From positions 930,001 through 994,000 of the forward strand of contig NW_026611618.1 in the NCBI RefSeq assembly GCF_028009165.1: a DNA stretch of 64,000 nt, written 5' to 3'. Shown piece by piece: positions 50,571-62,148 of the stretch. The notes below the pieces were generated by a model. It searched no databases. It was not told the DNA's origin and was given only the letters and a program-made list of their open reading frames with translations. Made by a program: the position numbers and the translations under genes. Every line of letters starts with the position of its first letter. Position 1 is the first letter of the stretch. Origin of the DNA: Akanthomyces muscarius (Eukaryota > Ascomycota > Sordariomycetes > Hypocreales > Cordycipitaceae).

Positions 50571-52382
50571 TTAAATCAAGGCCTGACCCATAAACATGCT
50601 TCTCTTGACATCGGCGACAACGTCACGACGGTCGTCGTTGCCGACAAGAACAATACCGCGTCCGCGACGACCCATGCGCCCAGCGCGGCCCAGACGGTGG
50701 ATAAAGTCAATGGTGGTGTGCGGCACATCGTAGAGAATGACGTGGCGCACAGCGACGGTATCGATACCCCGAGAGGCCAGGTCCGTGACGACCAAGACCT
50801 TGATGCTGGAGAGCCAGCTGCGCGCTACCTTGCCGTCCGGCCGGGCCACGCGAAGAGGTTCGGGGTTGGTAAAGACTTGTAGGATTTCGCCGTGTCGCTT
50901 CTCGGGCGTGTCACGGTGCAGTGCTTGCGCATCGATGCCCTTGGATCGAAGATAGTCGGCGAGCTCTTCGGTCTTTTCGCGCTCGTTGACAAAGACAATG
51001 ATGCGGCGAACGTCGACCTCCTCCTTGACGGGGCCCTCGTGCTGGGCGGATTCGCGGCCGATGCTAAAGATGGACTCTGCACAGGCGAGGTCTTTGTTGT
51101 TTCGATACGGATCGCGGGAGACGTCAATGACGCCGAGCTGCACGCGGCGAGGGATGGCGTGAAGGTTCGGCGTCACGATGCGCTTCATGTCGGGGTAGTT
51201 GACGGCCAGGTAGGTGTTGAGCTTCTTGGGAATGGTGGCTGAGCAGCAGATCAGTTGCTTCAGGGAAGGAGTCGCCCGCTCGATGATGCTCATGGTGACT
51301 GGTGCAAAGCTTCGGTCGAGGAGGGAGTCTGCCTCGTCGATGATGAGGTGGGAGACGCGCGACAGGATATTAGGGTCGGAATCGGCCATGGCGGCGAGCA
51401 AGTGAGGCGTGGCGACGACGACGTCGAGGCCCTTGGGCGAGTATACGTTGCGCTGAATCTGCTGGGGCTTGAGATCGGAGGAGAGCATCTCCGTTTTGAA
51501 CTTGGCGACGTGCGAGATGGTCTTGGAGACGCGCATCACCTGCTGGCAAAGCTCCGCCGTGGGGACCAGGATGACGACCTTGGGCCGGGCCATGGTGGGA
51601 TGGGGCTCGTCAAAGGGCTTCCACTTGCCGTGGCTTTCCTCCTGACGCTTCTTTTCGGCCGTAAATCGTTCGTTGTAGGCGGCAATGTCTGGGTCGTTGG
51701 CTTCGGCCTGCTTGAGGGCGTTGACGGCGGGCAGCATGTACGCCAGGGTCTTGCCCGACCCAGTCTCCGCGGCGAGCAGATACGACGGCACCTTGCCGGG
51801 CGCTATGCTGGTCGGGGCCTTGGTCTGCGCCTTTTCTATGAATCCGGTCGACGTCTGGCCCAGGAGGGCGGGAATGGCCAGGCGCTGGACGGGCGTGGGG
51901 CGGATGTCCGTCATGCCCTTGAAGAGCTCCTCGTTGATGGCGGTCTGCACCGGGGGCAGCAGGTCAAACTGGTCAAAGGACTCGTAGTCGGCCATGCGAT
52001 CCTTCATGCTCGTCCGTCGGCCGTAGGAGACGGAGGCGAGGGCGCGGTGCATCTTGAGGGCCTTGCGATCGTCGATGGGTTTGCGGGTGTCGTTGCGCTT
52101 GTCGGCGGCCGCGCGGGGCAGTCGTCTGGGGTCAATGTTGGCGACTCGCTTGTTCATGCCGCCGAAAGGGCCCGGAGCTTGGCGCTTGCGTCTGGCGTCC
52201 TTGGTGGCCGAGGGCGTGCGGTGGACATTGTCGGACAGGACCATGCGCGAGGGGCGAGCATCGCGGCGCGTGGAGGCGAAGCGGGCGCCGAGGCATGGAT
52301 GTGTTAAAGGCCGCAGGGCAGGACGTAGAGGAAGCGTCGTCCGGCTGGCCAGCAGGCCTGCGTTCAACAGCGCAGACTTCAT
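50571..52382 (-). CDS. mrh4: Mitochondrial DEAD-box RNA helicase, Mrh4 type
   Basis: ATP-dependent RNA helicase needed for assembly of the large mitochondrial ribosomal subunit in yeast. Single exon, 603 residues from the Met at 52382. This start is chosen because it opens an Arg/Leu-rich, acid-free presequence (MKSALLNAGLLASRTTLPLR); the frame extends 34 codons further but without that character. Motifs: Q-motif region ahead of the ATPase core (RPTPVQRLAIP, about 161-171), Walker A AETGSGKT (205-212), PTAELC (275-280), DEAD (349-352), SAT, and in the second RecA domain VTDLASRGID and HRLGRAGRMGRRG. A charged insert (about 225-265) between motifs I and Ia is usual for Mrh4. Confidence 0.9.
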   Translation of the reverse strand: MKSALLNAGLLASRTTLPLRPALRPLTHPCLGARFASTRRDARPSRMVLSDNVHRTPSATKDARRKRQAPGPFGGMNKRVANIDPRRLPRAAADKRNDTRKPIDDRKALKMHRALASVSYGRRTSMKDRMADYESFDQFDLLPPVQTAINEELFKGMTDIRPTPVQRLAIPALLGQTSTGFIEKAQTKAPTSIAPGKVPSYLLAAETGSGKTLAYMLPAVNALKQAEANDPDIAAYNERFTAEKKRQEESHGKWKPFDEPHPTMARPKVVILVPTAELCQQVMRVSKTISHVAKFKTEMLSSDLKPQQIQRNVYSPKGLDVVVATPHLLAAMADSDPNILSRVSHLIIDEADSLLDRSFAPVTMSIIERATPSLKQLICCSATIPKKLNTYLAVNYPDMKRIVTPNLHAIPRRVQLGVIDVSRDPYRNNKDLACAESIFSIGRESAQHEGPVKEEVDVRRIIVFVNEREKTEELADYLRSKGIDAQALHRDTPEKRHGEILQVFTNPEPLRVARPDGKVARSWLSSIKVLVVTDLASRGIDTVAVRHVILYDVPHTTIDFIHRLGRAGRMGRRGRGIVLVGNDDRRDVVADVKRSMFMGQALI

Positions 52383-54178
52383 TGTGGCGGCGCGTGCGAA
52401 GCTGTGGTGTTGATGGCTGCGGTGGCGGCAAGCATCCAGGAGAACATTTTCACTTTTTTTGCTACAGGCATCTGACGTCTCCAAATTTAGCGGGTACGTG
52501 CATCCACTGTAGCTTGGACTGGCGGCCCAAAGAGGAAATGGGTGAGTCGGCGAAGATGGATTTCGGCGAGCTAGCGTGGAGTAACGTTAGTGCATGCAGG
52601 CTCATTAGGACGTCAGAGGAACATCAGCACATTTGTGAATCAGCATGATTGAGGAATAGGATTCTTAGCCGGGCCCTCGTGGCGTGATGCACTGCAATTA
52701 CGACGCACTTGGTTCTATGACGCTGAACGCTGGCACTATACCGTTGCCTGTTGGTGGGGGGACTCCACTGAACAGCCGACACATCGAAAACCGGCTTTGG
52801 ACGCGACGGAAGCTTAACCAGATGCCAAGGCAACGGATAAATCATGCAGGTTTCGCCAGTATGAAAATGAAAAGGTCGGCGTAGTTTTGATTGCCATTGT
52901 CAACTGTAAAAGGCGGTATTCGCGGCTACGGGGATTATGGAAATTCGACCTTGACTCATGCAGGCTGAGCAGCAGGCTGACAGGGCGCCATCGGGCAGCG
53001 AGGAGAGTAAAGTTCTGGGCCGTTGCAGGGCGCAGCAGGCTCGAGGCTACACTAACAGCGAATCGTTACAGCGTGGCTGGTCCAGACCCAGGCTTGGGTA
53101 CAGACAGATGGGCGACGAAAGAAGGCGCCGCTATAATGCCTAAAAGCCAGGACTCGTGCATAGATTTTTGTTTTTATTCATTGTCATAATTTTTGTGCTT
53201 CCTTATTTCCTGTATTATTTTCATGTCCACATTATCTCTCTCATCGCAGTGTGAAATAGCCAACGGCCCGGCCTTCTTCTCCGGTGTCTCAACCCCAGCG
53301 CCCTCTGCTGTACTGGTAGAGCGATGCTACTGTGGCTGGCCTTAGCGTTGCCTCTTCCCCGCTGCCATAGCAGCTGGGCGCCAATGCATTGCACGTTTTC
53401 GCCTCTCATCGCCTCAAATCCTTGAGCCAGTCGGAGCGGGTATATGATACATGGAGAAAAAGTGTGCTCTATTTTTTACCTTGTTTTGATGGTGGCTTCC
53501 CCCCCTTGTCGGCATCGAATCCCCTGCAGCCTGGCCGCCGCTGGGCGCACAACTCTTAAAAGCCCCGACGCTCCACGAACCGCTGCACGTCCTCTTTCTT
53601 CTGCGCCTGCATCCCGTCCCGAGACAGGCCAGGAACCAGCCTATAACTACGCTACGAACGAGACGTTTTGACCGAATAAGCTTCGCAACTCGCCGAAAAT
53701 CGTGATCCATCGCCAACTCTCGATACCTTTTATCCACGTCCCACTCCCCCAACCCTCTGTCCGTGCACTGGCTCCGGCACCGTCTTCCGAACTGCACGTG
53801 CCTGCCCTCCTCACTGAGGTGTCCGCCTTGGCTACCAGTACCGCTGCAACGCCTCAATGTCCCTCATCTAAAGGCCTCATTCTTCTCTCTTACTTCTTCC
53901 TTGCCACTTCATCAACCACTTCCCAATCTGCTCAATTTCAGAAATTGCAATCCCATTTCGGCTCGGCACCTATTCCCACGACGCATCAGCCGGCCATCCG
54001 CCGCTCCGCGCGTCACGCCATTCGCATACGCTGGGCAAGCATGCCTGTCACACTACCGCCATAATCGACAAGGACGTCATTTCGCAGCAGAGCGCTTTAA
54101 TCTCTTCAACAGAGTCGCACAGCCTTTCTCCAACCTTTGTCTGCCTATTCTATAGCGCGGCCAATTTTTTTCGTCGTC
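52383..54178. other. 1.8-kb intergenic region
   Basis: Promoters of the helicase (left) and of the CBM48 gene (right). From about 53700 to 54100 the plus strand is strongly C/T-rich, as in long 5' leaders of fungal housekeeping genes. No gene is supported. Confidence 0.45.
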
Positions 54179-55056
54179 ATGTCTCAGTCACATACCATCC
54201 CACAGACCATTACATACAGCGCTCCCTGTGACGGCAGCACGCTGTATGTAGCTGGAACGTTCTCGAAACCCGAGTGGCTTCTCCAAGAAATGCAACCATC
54301 AACACCGTCTGGCCATTCCAACACTTATTCAATTAGGGTCATGGTAGAACCTGGAAAGGAATACCAGTACAGGTTCAGGCACGGGCGAGATGGCCATTGG
54401 CTGGTCGATGAGCAGAAGCCAATTGGTAAGTCCATTGCAACTTCGAAAAAGGGCTAAAATTAAGATTTGCAGTGAAAAGCGCGTTGGGCACCAAAAGCAA
54501 TATTCTCCGAGCAAAAGAGCCTGCCAAGCCCGGCAGCGGCAACGAAAACGACAATGTCAGTTTCACAGTGCCGCTGTTCGCGCACGAGCGTCTCGGCGCC
54601 TACACCCTGAGCGATGGCAGCGACCAAGCGCAGGACTCGACCAGTGAACTGAGAAGAGAAATCTCACCTAGAACCATGAGCGGCACCCCAGTTGACTTGA
54701 ACGATCCCACCCTTGAATCGTTCCCCTGCGACAAGTCGTCCATTTTGGGCACCCTGCGTAAAATCCAGTCAAGCCTCGGTGAGCAGTCTGTTCCTTCCGA
54801 AGGCTCTCGCTCGAGCCGAAGAAGCAGCCTCGATTCCGACGACGGCTCATCGGGCTCCATGAGCCCTAATGCCTATCGGCGCAGAGAAAACCGGCTCTCG
54901 AATGGCAGCAAGCGCAATCCATCCGCGGCTTCCCTCGGCTCAATTGCAGAAGAGCCTTCCGGCGGGCTTCAAAAACGCGAGCTGAGAAACATTGCCGAAA
55001 CTTCTGCCGCCGACAAGTGCGAAGCTCTCATGATGAGAGCAGCAAACCGACCATGA
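54179..55056 (+). CDS. CBM48/AMPK-beta-type glycogen-binding domain protein
   Basis: Exons 54179-54425 and 54473-55056 (47-nt intron, donor GTAAGT, acceptor TTGCAG); 276 residues. Residues about 8-83 form an E-set carbohydrate-binding module of the AMPK-beta glycogen-binding type: YSAPCDGSTLYVAGTFSKPEW, then YQYRFRHGRDGHWLVDEQKP, with the aromatic positions that contact glucans. The remainder is low-complexity, Ser-rich and likely phosphorylated (SRSSRRSSLDSDDGSSGS), with a short conserved-looking C-terminal helix. No AMPK-beta C-terminal domain is present, so it is not the SNF1 beta subunit. It probably tethers something to glycogen or regulates its turnover. Confidence 0.82.
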
Positions 55057-55644
55057 TGAACTCGACACCATCTTTATTTGAATAACGATTAGCCTGGCGT
55101 TTACTCCTTCTTGTTTATTAAAGCCAGCTTAGTTTATATCCCTTGAATTTAAATTGATATAATTATCTTATTGTACGTGAACGCTGCTGCAGGGGAGTAA
55201 AGCGTTTAGCTCTACATCCGAATAACACTTATGATGAGTTTGACTCGCGTGGTGGTCGCACACCGTACGTAATGGGCTGTTGTACAGCGGGTTACAAGAC
55301 TAAACCAAGCAATCTCCCTAAGTGCAGTGACTGAACCCGACTTCGACCCAGCTCAAACATCCCTCATCAAACGCAAAATGAGTCTATTTAAGGCTCCGTC
55401 AAGACGTAAATATGCTGAATCGCGGGCGACTTACAAGCGTGGCCAGCGGCTGACGACCCCACATGCCTTGGCCATTCCCTCCGCCACCACTTATTTTGGT
55501 CAACGACAAACAGTTTCCAGTAAACCAACGACACCTGACTTTTGCGCTCAGCGTCTCGGCTCCTCTGACGGCACACCACAGGCGCAACAGGGCTCTTTCT
55601 GGGAACCCGCATCCTATTATAGCTCACCGCATACGACTCTCGCC
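55057..55644. other. Intergenic region upstream of iwr1
   Basis: AT-rich after the CBM48 stop (55080-55170), then GC-richer leader DNA. Open frames here end or shift at the iwr1 start and look like upstream leader shadows. No separate gene. Confidence 0.4.
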
Positions 55645-57152
55645 ATGTCGCTGCCACCCAACGTCATCCGCGTCAAGCGCAAGCGGGTGGAGGAATCGCC
55701 CGTCACCTTTCTGCGTACGCCCCTCTCCCGTTGTGTTGTGTGACGGTGGCGAGGCGCGTGTATGGCTAATCTAAACTGTCTCTACTCTCAGAAATCGACG
55801 AAAGCGCCAAGCGACACCGCAGCGACAGCAGCCACTGGGTCTACCAGCGACGAGGCTCAACGGCGCAGCGCCCACCGAAGCCTTCTCCCCTCGGCGGCGA
55901 TGCGAAGCCGCAGATACAGCTCTCGACGATCGAAGACAATGCGGCACAGGGAAATGGAGCGTCCCAGTCAAAACAAGATCATGATAAATTGACGTTGCCG
56001 CCGTCGGAGCCGCGCCGCTTCCGCGTGTCCAAGGCCATGCTGGCCGCCGCTGCTGCCAATGGTGGCGCTGCAGGCTCGGTCTCAAAGAGAGATCGCTATG
56101 GCACGCCGACGCTGTTTGTGGAACGCTCGCGGCGTAAGAAGCTCGCCCCCAAGCCGCGTCGCAGCATGCTGGGGCTGCAAGGCCTCGACGGCGAGGCGAC
56201 TGCTGCTGAGGAGAGCAAGGAGCTTGAGGCCAGACCCCTCAAGCGGCCTGGCGTCGCAAGACGACCTCGTGAGGCGGCCAAAACGGCGAAGCCTTCCACC
56301 GAAGGTGCAGCAGCACCAAAGCCAAATGCGACCCATGCTGGCGCTGCGAACCCCCTCCCAGTATCCCTGACGAACCGCGCCACCGAGGACATGAGTCAGA
56401 TCACCGCCGACATGAACGAATGGGTCATGCGCGAGATGGGCGCGAGCCTGCAGAACATGGAGGACGAGTGCCAAAGGGAAGCGAAACCGCCTGCGTCACC
56501 GTCGCGGTTCAAGCCCAAGGCCCCGGCGAAGCGCTACCACGAGCGCCACCCAGAAGTGCCAGCTCCGGGCAGTACGGCTATGGACGTCGAGGGCGACACC
56601 AACATGACGGACGCGAGCGAGGAGGAAGACGGCAACGACGATGATTGGGTGATTGAGGAGTACATCCGCATCCCGGCGAATTCGGTGGCGCTGGACGTCA
56701 CCGCGCCGTCGGACGTTGGCTTCCTGGTGCTCGACGGCGAGGAGGAGAGCCTTCTCTTCTTTGGGCCGCAAAACGACGACGACGACGACTGGAACGAGGA
56801 CGAAGAAGACGAAAATGGTATGTTCAACATGCCGCGTGCTTTTGAGATTTATGAATACAGAATTACAGAAGAGGTTTGGAAAAAGCTAACACCCTTTGTC
56901 TGCACACCAGCCGAGAACCACTACACGGCGGATTACCCCGAAGACGAGGTCGATTCCGAGGACGAGTTCAACAGGAACGCATACTACTTTCGGAACAGAA
57001 ACGCGTCGGATGACGAAGAGTATGATCAGGACGAGTTTGATGTGGATGACGACGACGATGCGCACAGCGCGGATGGGAGGCCGAATGATGATGATGCGCG
57101 CATGACGAGGATTCTGGAGCAGATGAAGAAGCTGAAAGCATCTCAGAGGTGA
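55645..57152 (+). CDS. iwr1: Iwr1, RNA polymerase II nuclear import factor
   Basis: Binds the Pol II active-centre cleft and directs the assembled enzyme into the nucleus through importin. Exons 55645-55714, 55792-56817 and 56911-57152; 445 residues. The N-terminus (MSLPPNVIRVKRKRVEESPV) carries the basic import signal; the family core is DVGFLVLDGEEESLLFFG, an acidic DDDDDW stretch, then AENHYTADYPEDEVDSEDEF and YYFRNRNASDDEEYD. The middle is a long Ala/Pro/Lys-rich linker. Intron 1 has donor GTACGC; intron 2 is 93 nt, a multiple of three, without an in-frame stop, so its retention would insert 31 residues into the conserved acidic core. Confidence 0.9.
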
Positions 57153-57546
57153 TTTTTTTAATAAAAAAAAAGCATAGATTATGGGAATGAAATACACGGT
57201 GGAGAACCAAGAACGGCATCGCAACGCATCACAATTTTGATTTCATATCCAGTCATGGCGGCAGTTGACGTCCAAATTGGTAAAAAAAAGACTTTGATTG
57301 ATGACTGTTTTCCATTTTACTATTTTGACAAGCCCTCAATCCTTGACCCCAATTCTAGTCTTGCTTCCGTTGATCGCATCCATTGCCCGACCCTGTGCTA
57401 GAGCACACGGGTATGCCGATATTCCCCCAAAACTGTCGTGGCATTGCAGCTACCATGACATTTCGGAATTTGTTTTCAAAACAAAGAATTCTTTGGCGAA
57501 CAGATCATGAGGACGTGTTTCTGTTGCTGAATTGGCTGCAAGCTGT
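57153..57546. other. Convergent 3' flanks of iwr1 and the secreted peptide gene
   Basis: AT-rich with an A run and aataaaaaaa at 57159-57170, a good polyadenylation signal candidate for iwr1. No gene seen. Confidence 0.5.
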
Positions 57547-57681
57547 TTACTGGCAGACCTTGATGTTGGGGAACTCGCCCTGCTGCTTGCAGTGCTTGCC
57601 GCTGGGGCAGTCGGCGTCGGAGTGGCAGAGGCCGGCGACGGCGGTGGCCAGGGCGAGGGTGAGGAGAGCCTTGAACTGCAT
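57547..57681 (-). CDS. Very small secreted cysteine peptide (44 residues)
   Basis: The ATG at 57681 opens 45 codons ending in TAA at 57549-57547, with no intron. The first 17-18 residues form a textbook signal peptide (MQFKALLTLALATAVAG). The mature part of about 26 residues carries four cysteines at 19, 25, 31 and 43 (C-x5-C-x5-C-x11-C), enough for two disulfides. A TATA box (tatataaa on the minus strand, near 57790) lies about 105 bp upstream, which supports real transcription. Third positions are strongly G/C, as in expressed genes here. I recognise no family; peptides of this size act as effectors, antimicrobials or signals. Confidence 0.75.
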   Translation of the reverse strand: MQFKALLTLALATAVAGLCHSDADCPSGKHCKQQGEFPNIKVCQ

Positions 57682-59862
57682 GATGAAAGGGTTTTGTGTT
57701 TTTGGTTGTTTGAGTGGAGTATATTATTTTCTTTTCAGTGATGGAGATGTCGCAATCAAAGGGGAGAAGGGAACGGTAGTGGTCTTTATATATCCGTACT
57801 TGTTGAGCCAAAGCGGGATTTGTCAAGCGTCTCTGCAAGCATCTATCATCATCATCCACCAGTATTACTTGTCCAATCTTTTACGTCAAAGGCAAGACTG
57901 TCAGGGGAGGGGGCCAAGCTAGATGCTAGCTTTCTCCGGTTCTGCCATGGTTCGTTCCTCATCGTGACCAAATGCCGGCGGCATCGGGCAAGCCACATTG
58001 GTTCGTTCCTCTGGCATGTCTGTGTTGATCCATGTTACAATAGGTAGGTATAGCGACCTTCAGACTATGCCTTTTTCAGAATTCCTCAATGCCCCCCCGC
58101 CCTCGCTCCCACTACCCCCAAATATTTGGAAAAGCTCCGGGTTTTGGAGTTCCTGGCGGCGCCGTGTCAGCTTCAGCCTAGACCGCAACAGGCAAGTGCT
58201 GTCAGCACGCCTCCTCTGTTGATGTCACAAACTCTCGCTTTACCGATAGTCCGTCTCTTGTGGTTGAAGAAATCGGGCATTGCCTGTTTTCAATTAGTTC
58301 GGTGTACTCCACAAGGCTATGGCGAGGCGGGCCAGCTGAAGGAACGAACGGTGGCGTTGGACAACCTTGCATGGGGTTTGTGTTAAACGAACAGCACGGA
58401 GTTGGGGGCAAGGCGGGGTGGAACGAAGATTGTCTTTTCTTGCCTCTCGATACTTTCGTCACGCTGTTGAGCATGCTTGCAAATGTGCTGCCTGCTCTTT
58501 GCATTTCCTTTTCAACAACAACAAGAGCTTGCCGATTTTTCCATTGTGCCATGCGCTGTATGCTCACGAAATGATACGTTTTACATGTTGCGAAGTCTCC
58601 GTAGCGAGCCTCGTACAGCTTCGCGAAGACGATGAGAATGTACTCTCATCCGTCATCTTCCGTGCAGCCTTTCCATCGTCGCATTGGCAAATAATCGTTC
58701 AGAAGCCAACTCCTTGGATTTTACCTCTACCTTTAATATAACCCTTGCATAGATCCCCAAGCTTTACCTCAGTCTCTGTTGGATCATCCGTCCACACTAG
58801 GAGACTTGCCGCTACATGCGCAAACAGTCTCAAGAGTCAAGAAACAGTCGTCTGCACTCCCCATCTTGTGACACTGGCCTCAAGAAGCATCACCGACCGC
58901 AAGTATGAGCAGGAGTTTTCAGGCGAAAGTACGCATCGATACCCGCCGCGTCAAGACTTGCATGCTTGATGCCCAGCTCGTCAAGCAGCCCCGCCAGGTT
59001 TTATTTGTAGTGCAGCTGCGAGGTTTTCTGTGATACCCTGGCAGTATCGACAGCTTAGTACGCCTTGTTCACAACACTTGGGTCAGTTTGATTCAAGAAC
59101 ATGACATCTTCTTCTGTACCGTACCCTTACAAAGCGTAGTCACCGTCGTTGACGAGATCAGTGGGTCTTGGCGCGAGGCAATCCTTTCGGTTTCTCCAAA
59201 GAGAAAACGTTTGCTGGTATTGCGACGCGGGCAATTGCTTTTGGTCATGGATAGATACGATGTTATGACCTCGCAAGCATCGTGTTATTGGTGTACGAGG
59301 TATTGTGTGTCGAATATTGAAACGGCCAGCGTGGCAGGCCCATCTTCGGGAGTGAGGCCGAAGTGCGGACAATGAGTGCCGATAGCGACGACGAGTGTAC
59401 AACTTTAATACGCGTGTTTGGTCAGTAAATTTCCAATCTGGGGCAATTTGCAGCGTGAAGACGCTATCGAATCGACTTTGCAGCCCTTGATCTGTCGAAG
59501 AGCCAATTCTATTCCCGGAGGTGCCTTGTGGTCGATCACACCTGAAGCCATGGTGACTTTTCTAAATTTCTGAGGGCAACCCATGTCCGGCCACTCAAAA
59601 AACCGTGGTCAAATTTTAGATACTTAGCGTGTAAAGGCTCTTGTCCGGCTTACACCACTCGGAACAAGACTCGATGGCATCAATGTCAAAGGACTAGAGG
59701 CGGTTTGGCACGCGGAGCACCGGAGCAAATACGAAATGAAATAGACTGTGGACAATAATCTCTTATTTCTCAAGATGCAATGTAGTCATTCTCGCATACC
59801 TATCGTGCCCAGGTCGGAATGGACCCAAGCGTAAGCTCAGTCCTCTCCCACATCCCCCTTCA
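57682..59862. other. 2.2-kb gene-poor interval
   Basis: Contains the small peptide gene's promoter (TATA near 57790). A twelve-base word ggttcgttcctc occurs twice about 52 bp apart (57949, 58001). No coding gene is supported on either strand; the P450 stop codon lies at the right edge. Confidence 0.45.
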
Positions 59863-61607
59863 TCACGCTGAAACGCTATCATCTGCCCGCTCCATCGCCG
59901 CCGTCTCCTCCATCGCTGCCTTTAGCGCCACCGGGTTTCGCGGGACAAAGAGCGCGCGGTATCGGTGCGGCAGGGCCACGAGGCTGGTCGGGTCCGCGTT
60001 GCCGCTGATGGGGTGGCAGTCGACATTGTCATACTTTTCGATGCGGAAGCTGCTGAGCAGGCGCATGTAGACGAGGTACAGCTCGCGGTTCGCCAGCAGC
60101 GAGCCGGCGCACATGCGGTAGCCTGTTCCGTAGCTGAAGAGCGGCGCGTCGGGCTGCTCGTACCAGCGCTCGGGGCGGAAGACGTCAGGGTCGTCCCACA
60201 CAGTCGAGTCTGCGAGGGGTGTGTTAGCTTTGTCTGCTTGTCGCCAGTCTGTCCGTGCGCCGACACTTACCCATGTTGCATGCCCATGCATTGAGGAACA
60301 GGATCGAGCCCTTGGGGATGGTGCAGGCACCGTAGGGCACGTCCTTGACCGAGGCCCGCGGAAGGGCCAGCCGCAGAACGGTAAAGTAGCGCAGAGACTC
60401 CTTGACGAGAGCCACGACGTAGGGGCACTTTTGGTCGTCCAGCTCGTCGCACATGGGGTGGTCTGCGTCGTACAGCTTGCGAATCTCGGCGACGGCCTTG
60501 TCCTGGATGTCCTGGTTCTGCGACAGGAAGGCGACAAACCACGCGACCTGCGTCGTGACGGTGTCGAGGCCGCCCGAGAGCATCGTCAGGCTGATGGATG
60601 TCAGCTCGGCCTTGTTGAGCTTGGCCTCGGCGTCCATGATGACGTTGGCCTGGATGCACGGCTTGTGCGTGCCGTTGGCGATGCGCTCGTCGAGGCCGTT
60701 GTTCAGCCGCGACAGGTAGACGTCGCGGCGGCGGCGCACCTCGCGGGCCTTGGCCGAGTGCCCGTTGATGGGGTTGAGGCGCAGCAGCGGGATGTAGTCC
60801 TGCAGGTTGCCCGTCGTCGAGCGGAAGCGGCTGATTTCCTCCTCGACGTAGGTGATTTCGTCAAAGAGGTTGTCCTTTTGGCTCTTGAGGCGCACGCCCC
60901 AGTTGAGCGTCAGGGCGAGCGACAGCGACAGCCGCTGAATCATGGGCATGGGGTCGGTGGGCGTCGTGCCAGCGTCGCCGTACTCGTAGAGCTCCTTGAT
61001 GAAGTCGCGCGACTCAATGTCCAGATGGGGGATGTAGGTCTGGATCGAGGGCTTGTTGAGCGCGGTGGCGGCGCCTTTGCGCCTGCGCTTCAGCGAGTCG
61101 CTGAAAGGCGACGTGCCGATGGTGGTGCCAGCAGTATCAGAAACAACCTGCAGATTTCACCATTAACCTAACGCACTCGGGAATGGTACCAGATAGTTCT
61201 TGTAATTCCGGTGGAGTTTTTATTTTCCAACGTACCTTGTGGAATGTGTAGAATTCTGGACGGGAGCTCATGGCCTGCAAATTATAGCCAAAAAGGGTCT
61301 TGGCTGCAGCGGCCGAGTTGATCACGACGACGGGAATGTTGCCCAGCTGAACCTGGTAGACATCGCCAAATGTCTTTGCCCACTCGCGATACTTTTCCGC
61401 GGCGTTGACACGAATATCCCAGATATTACCGATGACAGGCAGACCTCTGGGGCCCTTCAGCCTGCCGATGCGGGCATTGTAGCGGATGAACTCGTTGATA
61501 ACGAGGTAGATGAGGGGCGCAAGAAACAGGGTGACAGCAAGCGCCTCCAACGTGCCCCGACGTCCCTTATCAGTAAGGAGGGCCAACAGATCTGGAGACT
61601 TGATCAT
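59863..61607 (-). CDS. Cytochrome P450, CYP504 (phenylacetate 2-hydroxylase) type
   Basis: ER-anchored monooxygenase; CYP504 enzymes hydroxylate phenylacetate (A type) or its hydroxy derivatives (B type) on the way to homogentisate. Exons 61607-61236, 61147-60271 and 60209-59863; 531 residues. An N-terminal membrane helix (about 18-40) is followed by the Pro-rich hinge KGPRGLPVIGN, the CYP504 block ESRDFIKELYEYGDAG, the I-helix (SGGLDTVTTQVAW), the ESLR K-helix motif, and the haem loop FSYGTGYRMCAG with ligand Cys450. The start is the first ATG of the frame. Homogentisate-pathway genes are not nearby; the Zn2Cys6 gene is transcribed divergently from the 541-bp gap beside it. Confidence 0.9.
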
Positions 61608-62148
61608 GGTTGCGGCTTGTCCTTGATGCGTCACAGGCTAGCTACCCTGATCTTGAAGGCCTTGGCTGCCCAAAACCGAAGCGGGCGAGAGCCTGCTGAA
61701 ATACGCAACGCTCGTGTGCGTTTCCCCTCACAAGGCATTACAATGACACATCGCTGGTTGGCAGTGTTACACCCACCGCTCTCCGCCCTCTTGCACCCGA
61801 CTGTAGCCCTTCCGCAAGCCACAAATGGCACACTGCCTGGGTGCGGCAAGACGATCGCACGAATGCGGGGAAATACTTTTGGGGGAGGGTGTTCCGGTCT
61901 CAGCTGGGACTAGTTTCAAAAGAGGCCAGGCGATACCGGAATCTTCGGAACAGCTCTTCCGCAAGAACCCGGCACGCCGGCTCCATTCTTTCCTTTTAAA
62001 CATCATCAAGGGACCGATCGAGACAAAGCAATATTAAACCACAAGCCCACTCTCGGAAATAGGCAACCGCCTTTTTTTTAGTGTCATACGCTGTTACTGC
62101 GAGCACGTTTTCATTGCTAGGTTGCCATGCGACTGTGAGCACGCCAGC
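61608..62148. promoter_or_regulatory. Divergent promoter between the P450 and the Zn2Cys6 regulator
   Basis: 541 bp shared upstream region of two divergently transcribed genes, an arrangement often seen for a regulator and its target. Several CGG/CCG triplets typical of Zn2Cys6 half-sites occur (for example around 61680, 61850, 61970), but no clean inverted or everted pair stands out. Confidence 0.4.

Noticed and set aside
50892..52307. Long plus-strand frames opposite the helicase
   Set aside because: Shadow frames of a GC-rich single-exon gene with clear DEAD-box motifs on the other strand.
52383..52484. 34-codon N-terminal extension of the helicase
   Set aside because: The downstream Met starts a proper mitochondrial presequence; the extension has acidic and Cys/His residues unlike one.
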